Below the pieces are notes generated by a model. That model did not search any database and was not told where the DNA came from. It was given only the letters and a program-made list of their open reading frames with translations. The translations under genes and the position numbers were made by a program. A DNA stretch of 64,000 nt from Henricia sp. BOLD:AAB3569. Lineage: Eukaryota; Echinodermata; Asteroidea; Spinulosida; Echinasteridae. The stretch covers positions 1,488,001 through 1,552,000 of the forward strand of contig JBBELK010000293.1 of NCBI GenBank assembly GCA_037783545.1, written 5' to 3'. Positions 33,681 through 45,350 of the stretch are shown here, in pieces (the first letter of the stretch is position 1; each line of letters opens with the position of its first letter).

Positions 33681-33886
33681 ATAAACTTTTATCACGGTGC
33701 GGCCATCTTCCCTTTTTCCCTATTAAAATGAACGAAAGCGAGGCTTGCCGAAATAAAATAGTTTGGCCTTGTGTTGAAAATGTTCATTGTGTGCATCACA
33801 ATGACACGCGCAGCGCGCACATGCACTGATCATGCCCGACACGTAATATGCAGTGGGGAACAAGACAAAGATGGACGCACCGAGCT

Positions 33887-34333
33887 AAAGGGATATGGTA
33901 GAGCTCTAAATTATTGTAAATGCAGGCACATAGCCCCCCTTCAGCACCCTATATAATTATATGGAGGGTCCAATCTCCTGTTTATCATCCACTTCAACAC
34001 ATGGATTTGTGTTGCAAGGATTCTGGATTTACATGTAAATTTCTATAATCCATGCGCTAAAGGGATATGGGTGGGGCTCTAGTGAATTGTTGTAGAAGTA
34101 GGCACAGAGACCCCTCCCGCACCCTGAGGAGGATCCAATCTTCTGTTTATTATCCACTTTGGCCCATGGATGTGTTGCATTTAAATTGCTATAATCCATG
34201 AGCTAAAGGGATATGGGTAGAGCTCTAGTTATGTCTAACGTGTGAATTGTTGTAGAAGCAGGCACACAGCCCCCTCCAGCACCCTATGGAGGATCCATTC
34301 TCCTTTCTATCACCCACTTCGGCCCATGGATTG
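33887..34333 (+). repeat. Tandem repeat, about 150-bp unit, three copies
   Basis: GCTAAAGGGATATGG starts units at about 33890, 34056 and 34201. Each continues with AGAGCTCTA or GGGGCTCTA, GTAGAAG.AGGCACA and CAGCACCCTATGGAGGATCC-like blocks, then CCCATGGAT. Copies differ by small indels. Confidence 0.85.
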
Positions 34334-34764
34334 ATGCTCAGATAGGAAGTTGATGTTGTCACTACAAAGTTAAAGAAAAATTGGCGGTTATAGGTCAAGT
34401 CCCACTGGGCATGATGTGAGCTTTTAGCGTATGAATCAAGAAAAGTGCATATATAGTGCAACATTTCGAAAACGGTACCCTTCCAGTAGAGAACCGGCCT
34501 TAAACGGTTATTTGCTGGGTGAATGCAAAGACATATTAAAACCTGTTCGGAGGTTTTTTTCCTGGTGCACGCAACCAGTTGACGCCGGAATTATTTTTGG
34601 CAAAAATACAAATTTTTCAAAACGGCAAATGTGATGGGCCAATTTCATGGCGCTCTTTAGCACAAAAATTTGCTTAGCACAGAATTTCTTTGCTTTATTT
34701 TGCAAAACTGGATTGCCAGCCAAAATCGTATGTGATGTGTATTTACTGATTTAGCGCTCTGAAC

Positions 34765-35370
34765 GATCTCCCTCAGTTAGTTGGGAAGAAGTGGGAAATG
34801 AAAATAATAAACCGTCTGAAAACGAAAACGGTGCCGATTTCCCCCTACAGCGACGCTTCGCATGAAACTCCTCGTTCTAAACACCCCTCGCCATCGGCAG
34901 CCCAATGGCGTGGAGAAAATTCTCCCTCAAGTAGCCAAGACGAAGTGGAAAATGAAAAAAGCATAGAGGACACGGAACATTCCGAAGACGAAAACAGAGC
35001 CGATTCTCCCAACATCGACGCTTCGCATAAAACGCCTCGTTCCAAACACCCCACTCGGTCGGCAGCCAATTGGCAAAATTCTCCCTCAAGTAGACAAGAC
35101 GAGTGGAGAATGAAGACAGCATGGAGGAGACGAAAACGGAGCCGATTCTCCCAACATCGACGCTTCGCATAAAACGCCTCGTTCCAAACACCCCTCTCGG
35201 TCGGCAGCCAAGTGGCAAAATTCTCCCTCAAGTACATGTAGCCAAGACGAAGTGGAAAATGAAGACAGCATAGAGGACACGAAACATTCGGAAGACGAAA
35301 ACAGAGCCGATTCCCCCAACATCGACGCTTCGCATAAAATGCCGTGTTCCAAACACCCTTCTCAGTCATC
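34765..35370 (+). pseudogene. Decayed coding-like tandem array, Ser/Glu-rich units of about 150 bp
   Basis: About three and a half units read DASHKTPRSKHPSRSAA, then NSPSSSQDEVENE, then IEDTEHSEDENRADSPN when the right frame is followed. A single-base slip near 34847 joins the first partial unit (SENENGADFP) out of frame. Unit 2 has lost about 17 bases and shifts frame near 35103. Unit 3 is open again and runs to a stop at 35450. The preceding gatctccctcag at 34765-34776 looks like a splice acceptor. It could be a broken exon of a low-complexity host gene, or a fragment of a transposon protein. No family is recognised. Other frames, including the minus strand, are open only because of the composition. 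Confidence 0.55.
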
Positions 35371-35529
35371 AAGTTTAAGACAGTGTGTACAAATGAATGG
35401 TGGACAATGGATGTGTTTACACGTCAGCGGTGGAAGACAGCGGCAAAGCTGACGTTTTAACTCGTCAACCGCCCTTGTGACTATACATTGCCGACCCCAG
35501 AACGTGTTTACACGGTCTCCGGCATCAAA

Positions 35530-35632
35530 TGGTTATATTGGCTTTGTAAAGCGCCTTGAGCATTTTTTAAAAAATATATATTTGGCGCTATATAAGTGTA
35601 TTTATTATTATTATTATTATTATTATAGTATA
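35530..35632 (+). mobile_element. SINE tail with (ATT)n
   Basis: TAAAGCGCCTTGAGCATTTT and TTTGGCGCTATATAAGTG followed by (ATT)n at 35600-35626 is the common 3' tail of LINE-mobilised SINEs. Confidence 0.75.
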
Positions 35633-36374
35633 CAGGTACATGTATAACTCTACAATTGAAGGCAGTTTTGCCTACCTTTGAGATGACTTGGGACCTCAAT
35701 TTTGCGGCGTTGTGCTTTATTTGGAGCCACTCCTGGGGTCGACATACTGGAGGGTAAAGGGAAGTCCAATTCGTCTCTGCAGAAACCAGCACTCATTAAA
35801 CGGTTTGTCTCGGGTGTGTCCGGAATAAAATCTGAAAGCCTGGAAGTTGGTTTATGGCAAAATGAAAAGGACTCTTATTGTGTTTTATAAATCCACATCT
35901 GGGATTGGTTGATTACTAAGAAGCGATAAAACTAACATTCATGAAAATTAATGAATTATAAATGTAAAATGGCCACCATTAAGAATATTCAAAATTTGAC
36001 TTTACGTAAATGTGCTTTATTCTAAATATCTAACGTGTTTGATAATTTTATCCTCGCGAATGGCGCATCGTGTGTGGTGAACGAAAGCTATCTGCTTTCG
36101 GCTAATGCATAGAACGCATGCGTGATTGCGGCGCGGCCTGGCAATATCACAACAAAATGGCTGCGCCACAGCTGTGCATGCATGCTCATCCCACATGTCC
36201 CACTTCCAGCCAGCGTGGCATGGGTATCACGTGTGCGGCAGGCTTAAGGGATCAATAAACCTAATTACCTTATAGATTCTTAATTATTACTTTTAATAAA
36301 AATATCGCAATTTTTTTGTAGTATATATGTATACTGTAGTAATTCTTTGTCAAAATTATCTTCATGGGAAACAG

Positions 36375-36380
36375 TTTATT
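36375..36380 (-). terminator. PolyA signal AATAAA for the unrecognised gene
   Basis: TTTATT on the + strand, 51 bases past the stop codon on the minus strand. Position and sequence suit a short 3' UTR. Confidence 0.6.
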
Positions 36381-36430
36381 TAAAAAAAATAATAATGCAC
36401 CTCATAAAACTACAACAGTTTCCAGTTAAC

Positions 36431-36517
36431 TCACCCAAAATCAATCTCGTCCATCGTTGATGACTGGTTTATCGGTTCGTCTGTCTGGGATCCCATGCTT
36501 ATAGTTTCCACAGCTAA
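36431..36517 (-). CDS. Unrecognised gene, last coding exon
   Basis: The acceptor is tttttactttcag. It reads LAVETISMGSQTDEPINQSS and TMDEIDFG with TGA at 36433-36431. Confidence 0.87.
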   Translation of the reverse strand, partial: LAVETISMGSQTDEPINQSSTMDEIDFG

Positions 36518-39500
36518 CTGAAAGTAAAAAGGCAAAATACATGGTTTTTCATTTCCCGGTCTTAAAAATTACCTTCAGAAGAAATGATCCTATAGTTTTG
36601 AGCTATTAAAGCCCTGTCTATTTTTAAACTCACTGAGGTGATCAGAACATACAAGTCCCTCGATCTGCACCCTTGCCGCCCTCCCCCTGGGAAAAATGTG
36701 TGCACCTTCAGGTGCCCCCTCTCATGTTTCTTCCTAGTGGAAATAATTAATTTTAAATACAAGGAACACTGGAGGTAGTTTAATCTCTCCCATCGGATTC
36801 CTTGGCCTACAAAACATACACATCAACACCAAAATCAACAGAATAGGGTACAGAATAACAAAGTTATGAAAATTATGGGCACTTTTTAGACCCCGCCCCA
36901 AATCATTTTTTTTGGGCTGCACCAACTCATTTTTGGGCCGATTTTAATAACAGTTAGTTGGTATCAAAATTCTCAGGAGAACTCACTGCATCAAATAAGC
37001 TGGTTCCCTAAGGAATTTGAAACATCCGTTTTTTGTTTTAACCCTGTTTAGCCCGCCACTACTTAAATAATAATCCAAACTGTGAACATGTACAATACCG
37101 GCCAAAAGTTTGAGTAGGCCTACACTTGTTGAAAACTATGTATTTGCAATTTGTTTGCAAGATTGACCCTCATTTCGTAAAGTAATCACAGCTTGCCCTT
37201 TTCTTTACTCAACTGGGGTCCTTTTGCCATTTTACAATAGTTGTGTATGCAAGAAAGGCAAATATAGACTAGATACCTATCTGATAGTGGTCAAGAACTG
37301 ACTGGTGCCAGTACTGTGCATTCAGTTAGTACAAAGTGATTTTGGACACGCTCTAGGGACCTCAGAAAATCAGAGAACAGTCAGAACACATGCAAAAGAA
37401 CCTATTACACATAATCTGTTACATAATACAATATTGTATACCATACTTCTTAAAACTTGTGTGACCTTCAGAGGCTATTTTTAAATATGAAGCCAGAGGT
37501 GGCTATTTTGGGGAATGAAAGATAAAGAGACATTTCTGAAGTTTCAAGGACATTTCTATGACATGCATTGAATATATTGGTTGCATAATGTGGTTTTTTG
37601 TACTGGGCATAAAATGCTGTAAAATGTTACTAAACATAGTTTTCAACAGGTGTACTTAAACCTTTGGCTGGTACTGTACAGGGTGTCTCAGAAATAAACG
37701 AAACCGAGATTTATCGATGTTTAATCATACTTTAATCTCAATCTTGAATAATAAATGACACATATTTGGAAAGCTTAGTTCCTCATCTTTCATTTGATAC
37801 CACTCATATGATACATACTTCATGCATGAATGAATAAAGACAATATGAAGCAGGGCTACCAAAAAGTCGTTTGCACAATGATACCTGAATTTCAAAGAAA
37901 TAATCACATTTCTAAAAAGTTCATTTCCTGCCCTTTCGTATGATACCTCAGTTAGGAAAAATGAGCCAGGGATGACAGAGATAACCTGCATTTAAATATG
38001 GATTGAATTTCCATGTTTTTTAAAAAATCATTCGTTTTTTTCACACCTGACCGATTTTTCGCATGAATGGATTCGGAGATGGTCACTTGTGCATTTAAAA
38101 CGTGCGTGTTGAAACCCCTGAAATTCAGGTATCGTTGTGCAAACGACTTTTTGGTAGCCCTGCTTCATATTGTCTTTATTCATTCATGCGTGAAGTATGT
38201 ATCATATGAGTGGTATCAAATGAAAGATGAGGAACTAAGCTTTCCAAATATGTGTTATTTATTATTCAAGATTGAGATTAAAGTATGATTAAACATGGAT
38301 AAATCTCGGTTTCGTTTTTTTCTGGGACACCCTGTATACCGATATTCAAAGTAATTATTAAGACCACCAACCCAAAATGCACCGATTGCTTATAGAAGCT
38401 AGGACTAAATTTGTACAAAATTACCTTTTCAGCATCAAGTGTAAAGCCTCTGGTTCCAGCGACATCTTCAAGAATTTCAACTTTCTTCTTCAGGAAGGCA
38501 ATTTCTGCTGAAAGCTGCCAGTAGAAGTAAAACGTCATGTACATTTACTGTTAAAAGCCCTTCAAATGTAATTTTGTCCCTTAAAAATCCCTGGTGGGAG
38601 TCTCTTATTTAAAGGCCATTTTATCATTTCCAGATGAAAATTTTTATAATAGCATCATCTGTTTAAAGAATAATTGTAAACTAGCCTGCAGAAATGTTGG
38701 CTACATACAGGGTGGTTAAAAAAAAAGTTGACCCAAATGTAGAGTGATGTTTTACCCACTTCCTGTAATTCCAGAGAATTTGTTTTTACCCAGTTTTGAT
38801 GAGTAGGCTGTTTTAGCACTATTCCTGAAAAAAATGTATTGATTTAGCTTAAAGGCCCAGTGGATCATTTGCCGCAATGACCCCAAAAAGTAATTGACGA
38901 GTTTCCAGGGCAAAAGTTCTAAAAGTAAAGATTGAATTAATAGCAACTATCCAATGAAAGGTTTTCGCTCAAAATGATATAATTTTACCAGAAAATAATC
39001 CCTAAAGATGAAATTATTTAGATCGTTTGCAAACGATTTACTTATTTTTGGTTCGCATCTACGCGGTCCAAAATGCATGGGCGCTGTGTACTCCGTGTGC
39101 GTGTTCCAACGCGATGCATTTTTATGGATCGCGCGCACACGCAGTATGTGCGCCACAAAGTGCATGACGCAAGCCACATAGTACCCGATCAACTGAGAAC
39201 GAATATTTGAAACACCCCGCCAAGACCAGGAAAATGCATATGGATTTTCATTGTTTTTTTAAACGTGGTACATTTGACAAAGCTGAAATTTCTTTGGATG
39301 AGTTTGTTGATGTCTTTCTTTTGATTTATAATGGTTTTATTCGCAGAATCGCTCAAAAACAGATCATCTACAGGCCTTTAAGTGGATTTCAAGATATGGC
39401 TCATTATACATGACATGTACAAAACTGACTTGTCCGCGGGAGCTTCTTAGCACTTTGGAGGTATTCATTGTGTTCAATTGTGCTTATGAGAAATGGGTTA

Positions 39501-42500
39501 AAAATGACCCTCGTCTGGCGGCTCGGGCATTATCAGCGTCCAGGCCCCGCATGTTTAAGACTGGCCAAACCCTAATTTAACTGCTGTTTAGGTGCATATT
39601 GGACCCCCATAATACTTGGTAGGTACTGGAAGAGTATATTTGCAACCATTAGCAGAACAATTTTTAGGTTATTTCGTGTCGATGTACATACTTAACCAAA
39701 GATAATATTTTATCTATGGCAACCGTGAATTCCTTGCATCCAGCCTCGTTTTGGCCAACGAGCCTCACCTTGGTATTTTCAAACACTAGCAGACTGCTGT
39801 TCAGGGCGCGTTCCACAAACAGCTCCTTTGCTGATGGATCCTCCACATTCTGGCTAGACCGGCTCACAGACATACATGCTTCAGCTAGTCTGCACATGTG
39901 TTCCTTTATCTCAGACAGAGTCAAACCTACAATGCAAAACAAATTTTCTCTCTAAACTGAATAAATGATAACTAAGTTGTTTCAAAGAAGATAACTTAAA
40001 CCCCAAAGTTGTGACAATGTGCCTTTCTGAGACCTTTGTACTTTATTATTATTATTATTTATTTCTGGTATTCATACCAAGGATTCCTCAATAGTGCTCA
40101 TTGCACTGTCACTCGCAAGCATGAGGAAACCCATGAAGAATTAGAATTAGAAACGGCCAGAGACACCGGAGAATCCCCTTGCTCTTCACGAAAGAATGCT
40201 CTGGGATCTTTAGAGTGCGTTACCATTACCTAACACACTAAACCAACAGCTTTACATCCCTTCCGAAGGATGGAGCTAGTGTGGTTGGGAGCCTTGCACA
40301 GGTACCGCAGCCAGATTCGAACCCGCAACCCCAAGTTTTCAGCCATGATTGCAAATAGGATAGACAAAAATGTCAAGTGCCTGTGTAAAAGGTAAATCTG
40401 TGCCCCACTGGTAAATGTGGGGGGCGGGGCGGGGGGTTGTGGCTGAGTGTATTTCCTGTGGACCGAATTTATCAAATATGAAAATACTTTATACATGGCA
40501 AAACCAGGAGGAGAACATTACCTGGAGGGGACAGAATAATCAGGAGAGGGACATGATTATACGGGCGAGGGGGACACTTACCAAGGTAATTCTGTTCCCC
40601 CGGACAGTTTTACCGGGGGACAGATTTACCCGGGACACCTGCCCTTGTTACATAAGTTGTACAGGAGGGGAGTCTAGAAGGGCACATTGTCACACTATGT
40701 TATTCTGTGGGGGTTATCTTCTTAGACAACTTAAAAATGGGTCCTGCTCGGGTCCAAAGCCCCTTTTGGCGATCAAGATATATTTTCATGCAAATGCTTC
40801 TATTTTTTTCTCAAAACAGAAGAAATAACTAACTTTCTATAACCTCCCTGCACAATTGTTTTTACTAACTTACCTAACAAAGACAGACACTTGTGGGACA
40901 TATTTGTCTGTCAAGATAACAGTTAAATGGGAAATTTGTACATTGAGGTTGGAGAAAGGTATGTTATCATACTCTTCTGGGGTGAAAGTTATCTTCTCAG
41001 AACAGGTTAAAGATATTTCATCTATTTTAACAGAACATCAAGGGGCTCTATAGACCTGAGAAAGACCTAGCTATTTCTTCCGCTTTGAGAGAAAATTAAG
41101 CATTTGTAAGAAAATATCTCCAAATGCACCCCTGAATCCAACTAGCTTCATATTTGTGGGAAAAATAATTTTAGAAAGATAAAGAATTTCTCACCTTCTT
41201 GGGAATGGCTTGCCTTGATTTCATCAATGGAATTCTGGAGTTTGTCCTCAACAAATCTTTTGAGGTGCTGAAGCCGCTTTTGTAGGTCGTTAGCAATGGC
41301 TGCATCGTGTCCCGATAGAGGGCGGTAGTTCTCTGTCCGAGTTTGAATGATCGCAGACCCAGGGCTGAAAAATTGAATAATTTGGTATTGGTAGACAGGG
41401 TGTACCCCACCCTCCAAAAAAAACAAAAAACAATCCCTATGCCAAACCAGGCAACCTTAGAATCCAGGTTTCCCCGATTTCTAAAAGGTAATCTGCTTAC
41501 AGATCAAGCTGAAATTGAGTAAGACTAGTGACTACCTATTGGCTTATCCTTAACTGGGCAGCCAGTTCTTGTTCTCCAATAATAACGAGACTTCCTCTGC
41601 TCGATTCTCGAGTCGAGTCACCTTCGAGTCCCGAGTCAAGTCGAGACGAGTAAAGTCGCCTTCGAGTCCCGAGTCAAGTCGAGACGAGTAAAGTCGCCTT
41701 CGAGTCCCGAGTCAAGTCGAGACGAGACGAGTAAAGTCGCCTTCGAGTCCCAAGTCAAGTCGAGTCGAGTCAAACTGCCTTCGAGTCCCGAATCGAGTAG
41801 TGATGACAGTAAATTTTTTAAAGCTAATTACAAAATGTGTCTAAATGCTGAAACTTGCATTTGTGTAGGGTATGTGTGTTGTTCTGACCAAGAATGATCT
41901 ATGTTAAAACAAAGCTAAGTGTATCTGTAGTGCTCAATTACAATTTGGTCCTCAAAATGAAAAAAAAAAAGGTGCAATTTTGGGCAGACTTGAGTCAAGT
42001 CATTGAAAATCGGGACTCGAGTCCCGAGTCATTACAACCTCATAATCAGATCTGGTTCATGAACAAGATTTTGCTTCATTTGATTAACAAATTGTATTTT
42101 TTCATATAAGAAGATTCCCTATCGGAGGTAACATACACTCGGCAAAAGAAGTTCTTGGACACTGGTAAAAGTTCAAATAATTTAAAAAAATAATTCATAA
42201 AAAGCACATTATTGTATATCAATATGACCACACAATAGTTCTCTACCAGCATGATATGGAGTTAACGCGTGAGCAATCATGCATGGCTGGTTACACGCAT
42301 TGAACAATAGCAAGTACAGTAACAGAAAATTGCAAGAAATGGAGCATTCAAATGCTAATAATCATGTCCATCCTGCAGGCCTACATTTTGTTAACAATTC
42401 CAGTGGAATAATGATGCATCCAACATGGATAATTTCCTCTTCTTTTCAAAATGGCATTTAATTTTGACTTGACAATGTGCACGGGATTTGTTCAATAATG

Positions 42501-45350
42501 AACCCCCAGCAAAGAAACATACTGCTTTTTTCTTTCAATGGATCATTATGCCACATAAACTGTTTCACAATTGAATAACTGAATGCTCCATTTCTTGCAA
42601 TTTTCTGTTACTGTACTTGCTATTGTTTAATGCGTGTAACCAGCCATGCATGATTGCTCACGCGTTAACTCCATATCATGCTGGTAGAGAACTATTGTGT
42701 GGTCATATTGATATACAATAATGTGCTTTTTATGAATTATTTTTAAAAATTATTTGAACTTTTACAAGTGTCCAAGAACTTCTTTTGCCGAGTGTATATT
42801 CCGAGGTAGCGCGACTTGGCCTGGACTTTCTTTTGGGTCACCCTGTATTGATGTCAAAACCCTTTTCCAGAGAAAATTTTAAATTATAAAATTGCATGAT
42901 TGACTAGAATAAATAGGCCTATGAAAATGCTATTGTGGACAGAACAATTTTAAGTTTCAATTTTAGGTTCCAAGAGACTACTAAAGTGTGACGTCATGTT
43001 TCCATCAGTAATTGGGTCTAAACATTCACTGGTAATCTTAAACATCCATTGCTAATGCGCAGGAAAACAGTTTACCAGTTTTTAGTTTAAAGGCCTATGT
43101 ATCATTTGCAAGATAAAACCTTTTACAGATTCGTGGAGTAAGAGTGTAACATATCTAAGGAAGAATGTTGGTAAAGTAGTCTGAAGAAATTTGAGCTACT
43201 TAGATGCATCAATTAATGCTTAGAAAACCTTGAAAATCTATATATGGATTTTGTGTACAAGTAAATGGTAAAAAAGTCCCATGCACAGGACTTTTTTAGA
43301 AAACCACCTTCGGTTGTCAATTTCCAACATGAAATACCATTTTGGACGGAAATAAATTCATGTGGTGTTTGTTACCATTGCTATCGACACTGATTAAGGT
43401 TTTTCTTGTCAACTCATGAAAAACCAAATTGGGTCATTGCAAATGATACAATGGGCCTTTAAGCCCAGTAATTGTGAGCAGTGTGGTAATTTTATCTCAC
43501 TTTTTAAGTTAGAGAAAGACCACATGAATGATTACACATTTGTGTATTAAATTACTGAGCAATTAAAATATGTAGGCTACCATGGTGAATATATATTTGA
43601 ACATGTCACCTTGAAATGCCACTGTCGAATGTCATACACATTGGACGTTCAGTAATAGTAGTGTCGACCACAGTCCGCACATTCATGGAGTCACTTCTGG
43701 GCCGTGGGATTCCTTTAGTCTTGGACTTGCCAGCCAGGAAATCCTCGTATGATCTGAGATAAGTTTGAAACATTAAAGAAATCAATTGAGTGAAACAGGG
43801 CTTGGTAAGAATGTACAAGTCGGACATCACTATTTCTTCCTTGAAAGGACTTATTAGCCATTAATAAGTTGATATATATATAAACAGAAAAACATAAATT
43901 GGGCATGACAAAAAAAAATCTGATTTTTGGACCAGTTGGAAAAATAGCCATTTTCAGCCACTTTCAAGTTCATATGATTTGTACATAAGGCCTCAGGTGA
44001 TGTCGGACTTTTAAAATCTGTCGAAATTGGGCATTACCAACGGTGTTGGGTAATTCAACTTAATAGTATAAACAACAACTTAAAAATACATTTTGGTGAT
44101 AGAAGCATATTTGTGATCATGGTTGACCATGGCTTCAGATCTTGTGTACAAACATTATGAAACAGGCTGGACAAAAAAAATTGTTTTCTCACAAAATCTT
44201 AACATTTTCTCACTCCTTAAATGAGGGTTTTACCATCAAATATGCACTTGCCGATGCTTGATGAGTCATTTTAAAGAAAACATTTCTAATCAACTTAACT
44301 CTTACCGATTCAATAAAGTTAGAATACCTGGCTGGTAAACTGTTAAAGTGTTATTTCCACTCATAATTAAAACCATATGTCGAGAAAACTGCCTTGTAGA
44401 AATTTTTATCCACATACTAGATGCAGTAATTCTTCAGAAAACCTAAAAAATCCATGCATGGTTTTTGTATATGAATGAAAAAAAGCCGTCTGCAGACAAC
44501 TTTTTAAGAAAACAAACAAATGAAAAAACACCATTCTAACACTTTTAGTCGGTTTTGTCTTGTCAGCTCGTGAAGTAAAATTCTGGATAACTGCAAATCC
44601 TGTCTTGGGCTTTAAGAGTAATTTGAAAAGAAAATTCTCTCCCTCCTGACCAAAAATTTTTGGGTTTCACTTTCTTGACAACCGGTTGCTATCCGCCATT
44701 ACTGTGTCCATACTATGGCACGCCAAAGTGAAAATAAATCAACACTGATAATTTAATGTTGACGCATATTTTTGCAAATGTTGCGCCAGAAAAAAAAAGA
44801 TGGCATGACTTTTAAATGTTGATAGATTGTTTGAAACTGGCATACCAATTAAAAATGGTGAGACTTGTTTTTCAGGGTTGATGGCAAAATTATCAGTGTT
44901 GAATTTGGCGTGCCATACGCGTGACGTCAATAACTATCATATCCGCCATTACTGTGTCCATATACTATGGCACGCCAAAACGGAAATAATTCAACACTGA
45001 TAATTTTGCCATCAACCCTGAAAAACAAGTCTCAACATTTTAAAAAACTTGCCAACAAAAGCACGGTATGCCATAGTATGGACACAGTAATGGCGGATAG
45101 CAACCGGTTGTCAAGAAAGTGAAACCCAAGAATAGATCAGGAAACATTTTGAGAAACCAAATTAAAATAGAGTAGGCCCTCTGAGGACCAACCTTATACC
45201 TATGTATTTCTGAAGACATTTTTGCACTGGTAGAATCAGACGGTATGCAGACAGGTGTGCTGAGAATACTGGTTTTCTCATTCAGGTCTCGATGCGAAAT
45301 CTTCCTGCACTCAACCACTGTGTTCTCAAAATCATCCAGGAAGGACATTC
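36431..45350 (-). CDS. Unrecognised gene with coiled-coil segments, six coding exons (289 codons from best Met)
   Basis: Exons in transcript order: 45350-45200, 43753-43610, 41364-41195, 39926-39697, 38514-38425, 36517-36431. All introns are GT/AG and all phases close, so it is a real spliced gene. The best start is the ATG two bases into the first exon (MSFLDDFENTVVECRKISH). The middle reads SYEDFLAGKSKTKGIPRPRS, then TENYRPLSGHDAAIANDLQK and a helix RLQHLKRFVEDKLQNSIDEI. Next is a conserved-looking helical exon GLTLSEIKEHMCRLAEACMS, a coiled coil LSAEIAFLKKKVEILEDV, and the end MGSQTDEPINQSSTMDEIDF. No catalytic or membrane segment is seen. I do not recognise the family. A helical scaffold, cytoskeletal or meiotic/centrosomal protein is possible but unsupported. 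A 5' extension may exist. Confidence 0.82.
37679..38334. mobile_element. Foldback element with CAGGGTGTC ends
   Basis: CAGGGTGTCTCAGAAATAAA opens and GGGACACCCTG closes, flanked by TA. AGTCGTTTGCACAATGATAC and GTATCGTTGTGCAAACGACT are deep inside the arms, which are about 220 bp. Frames inside are open by symmetry only. Confidence 0.9.
38425..38514 (-). CDS. Unrecognised gene, exon 5 (coiled coil)
   Basis: The acceptor is ttctactggcag and the donor is GTAATT. Exactly 30 codons in phase 0, LSAEIAFLKKKVEILEDVAG and TRGFTLDAEK. Confidence 0.87.
38851..39380. mobile_element. Family-B TIR element, copy 3
   Basis: AAAGGCCCAGTGGATCATTT to CATCTACAGGCCTTTA. The closest copy in sequence is 30558-31059. 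It lies in an intron of the minus-strand gene. Confidence 0.9.
39697..39926 (-). CDS. Unrecognised gene, exon 4
   Basis: The acceptor is ttttgcattgtag. Of two possible donors only GTTAAG at 39696 keeps the next exon open; the stronger-looking GTATGT nine bases on would give a stop. It reads GLTLSEIKEHMCRLAEACMS to AIDKILSL. Confidence 0.83.
40045..40335 (-). mobile_element. SINE-like fragment with degenerate B-box
   Basis: CAGATTCGAACCCGCAACCC at 40313 is a reverse B-box. The left side has (ATT)n at 40045-40060 and the block GAGAATCCCCTTGCTCTTCA. It is probably an old SINE. Confidence 0.5.
40400..40700. other. G-rich low-complexity DNA with GGGGACAGA motifs
   Basis: GGGGGGCGGGGCGGGG at 40420-40435 is followed by repeats of GGGGACAGA / CCCCCGGACAG at 40535-40640. 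It looks like a decayed inverted element; no gene is seen. Confidence 0.5.
41195..41364 (-). CDS. Unrecognised gene, exon 3
   Basis: The acceptor is tcaatttttcag and the donor is GTGAGA. It reads PGSAIIQTRTENYRPLSGHD, then a helical stretch to KASHSQE. Confidence 0.87.
41600..41805 (+). repeat. Tandem repeat of about 45-bp CGAGTC-rich units
   Basis: GTCGCCTTCGAGTCCCGAGT with CAAGTCGAGACGAGTAAA recurs four to five times, with a short GACGA expansion in one unit. A related inverted fragment (GGGACTCGAGTCCCGAGTCA) lies at about 42011, so the array may be the subterminal part of a larger element. Confidence 0.9.
42133..42798. mobile_element. Foldback element with TACACTCGGC ends
   Basis: TACACTCGGCAAAAGAAGTT pairs with AACTTCTTTTGCCGAGTGTA. 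The arms are about 220 bp and include GTTAACGCGTGAGCAATCAT and its inverse. A partial relative end is at 20728 (TACACTCGACCAAAAAAGTT). Confidence 0.92.
43088..43463. mobile_element. Family-F TIR element, most intact copy
   Basis: AAAGGCCTATGTATCATTTG opens and CAAATGATACAATGGGCCTTT closes. The core has CTTCGGTTGTCAATTTCCAA and TTGTTACCATTGCTATCGAC. Confidence 0.85.
43610..43753 (-). CDS. Unrecognised gene, exon 2
   Basis: The acceptor is aacttatctcag and the donor is GTGACA. It reads SYEDFLAGKSKTKGIPRPRS and TVVDTTITERPMCMTFDSGI. The phase matches exons on both sides (AG|A and AG|C). Confidence 0.85.
44667..45121. mobile_element. TIR element family C, copy 2
   Basis: CACTTTCTTGACAACCGGTT to AACCGGTTGTCAAGAAAGTG, with CATTACTGTGTCCATACTAT four times in both orientations. 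Its right end stops about 80 bp from the exon at 45200. Confidence 0.9.
45200..45350 (-). CDS. Unrecognised gene, first assigned coding exon
   Basis: The acceptor is ctctacattttag and the donor is GTATAAGG. It reads MSFLDDFENTVVECRKISHR and on to KMSSEIH. The exon has an acceptor, so at least one exon lies upstream; it may be non-coding. Confidence 0.78.

Noticed and set aside
34845..35372. 175-codon minus-strand frame over the 34.8-kb array
   Set aside because: It is the antisense shadow of the tandem units; the + strand frame gives the more protein-like Ser/Glu-rich units.
37725..38288. Two similar 70-90-codon frames on opposite strands
   Set aside because: They are mirror images from the arms of one foldback element.
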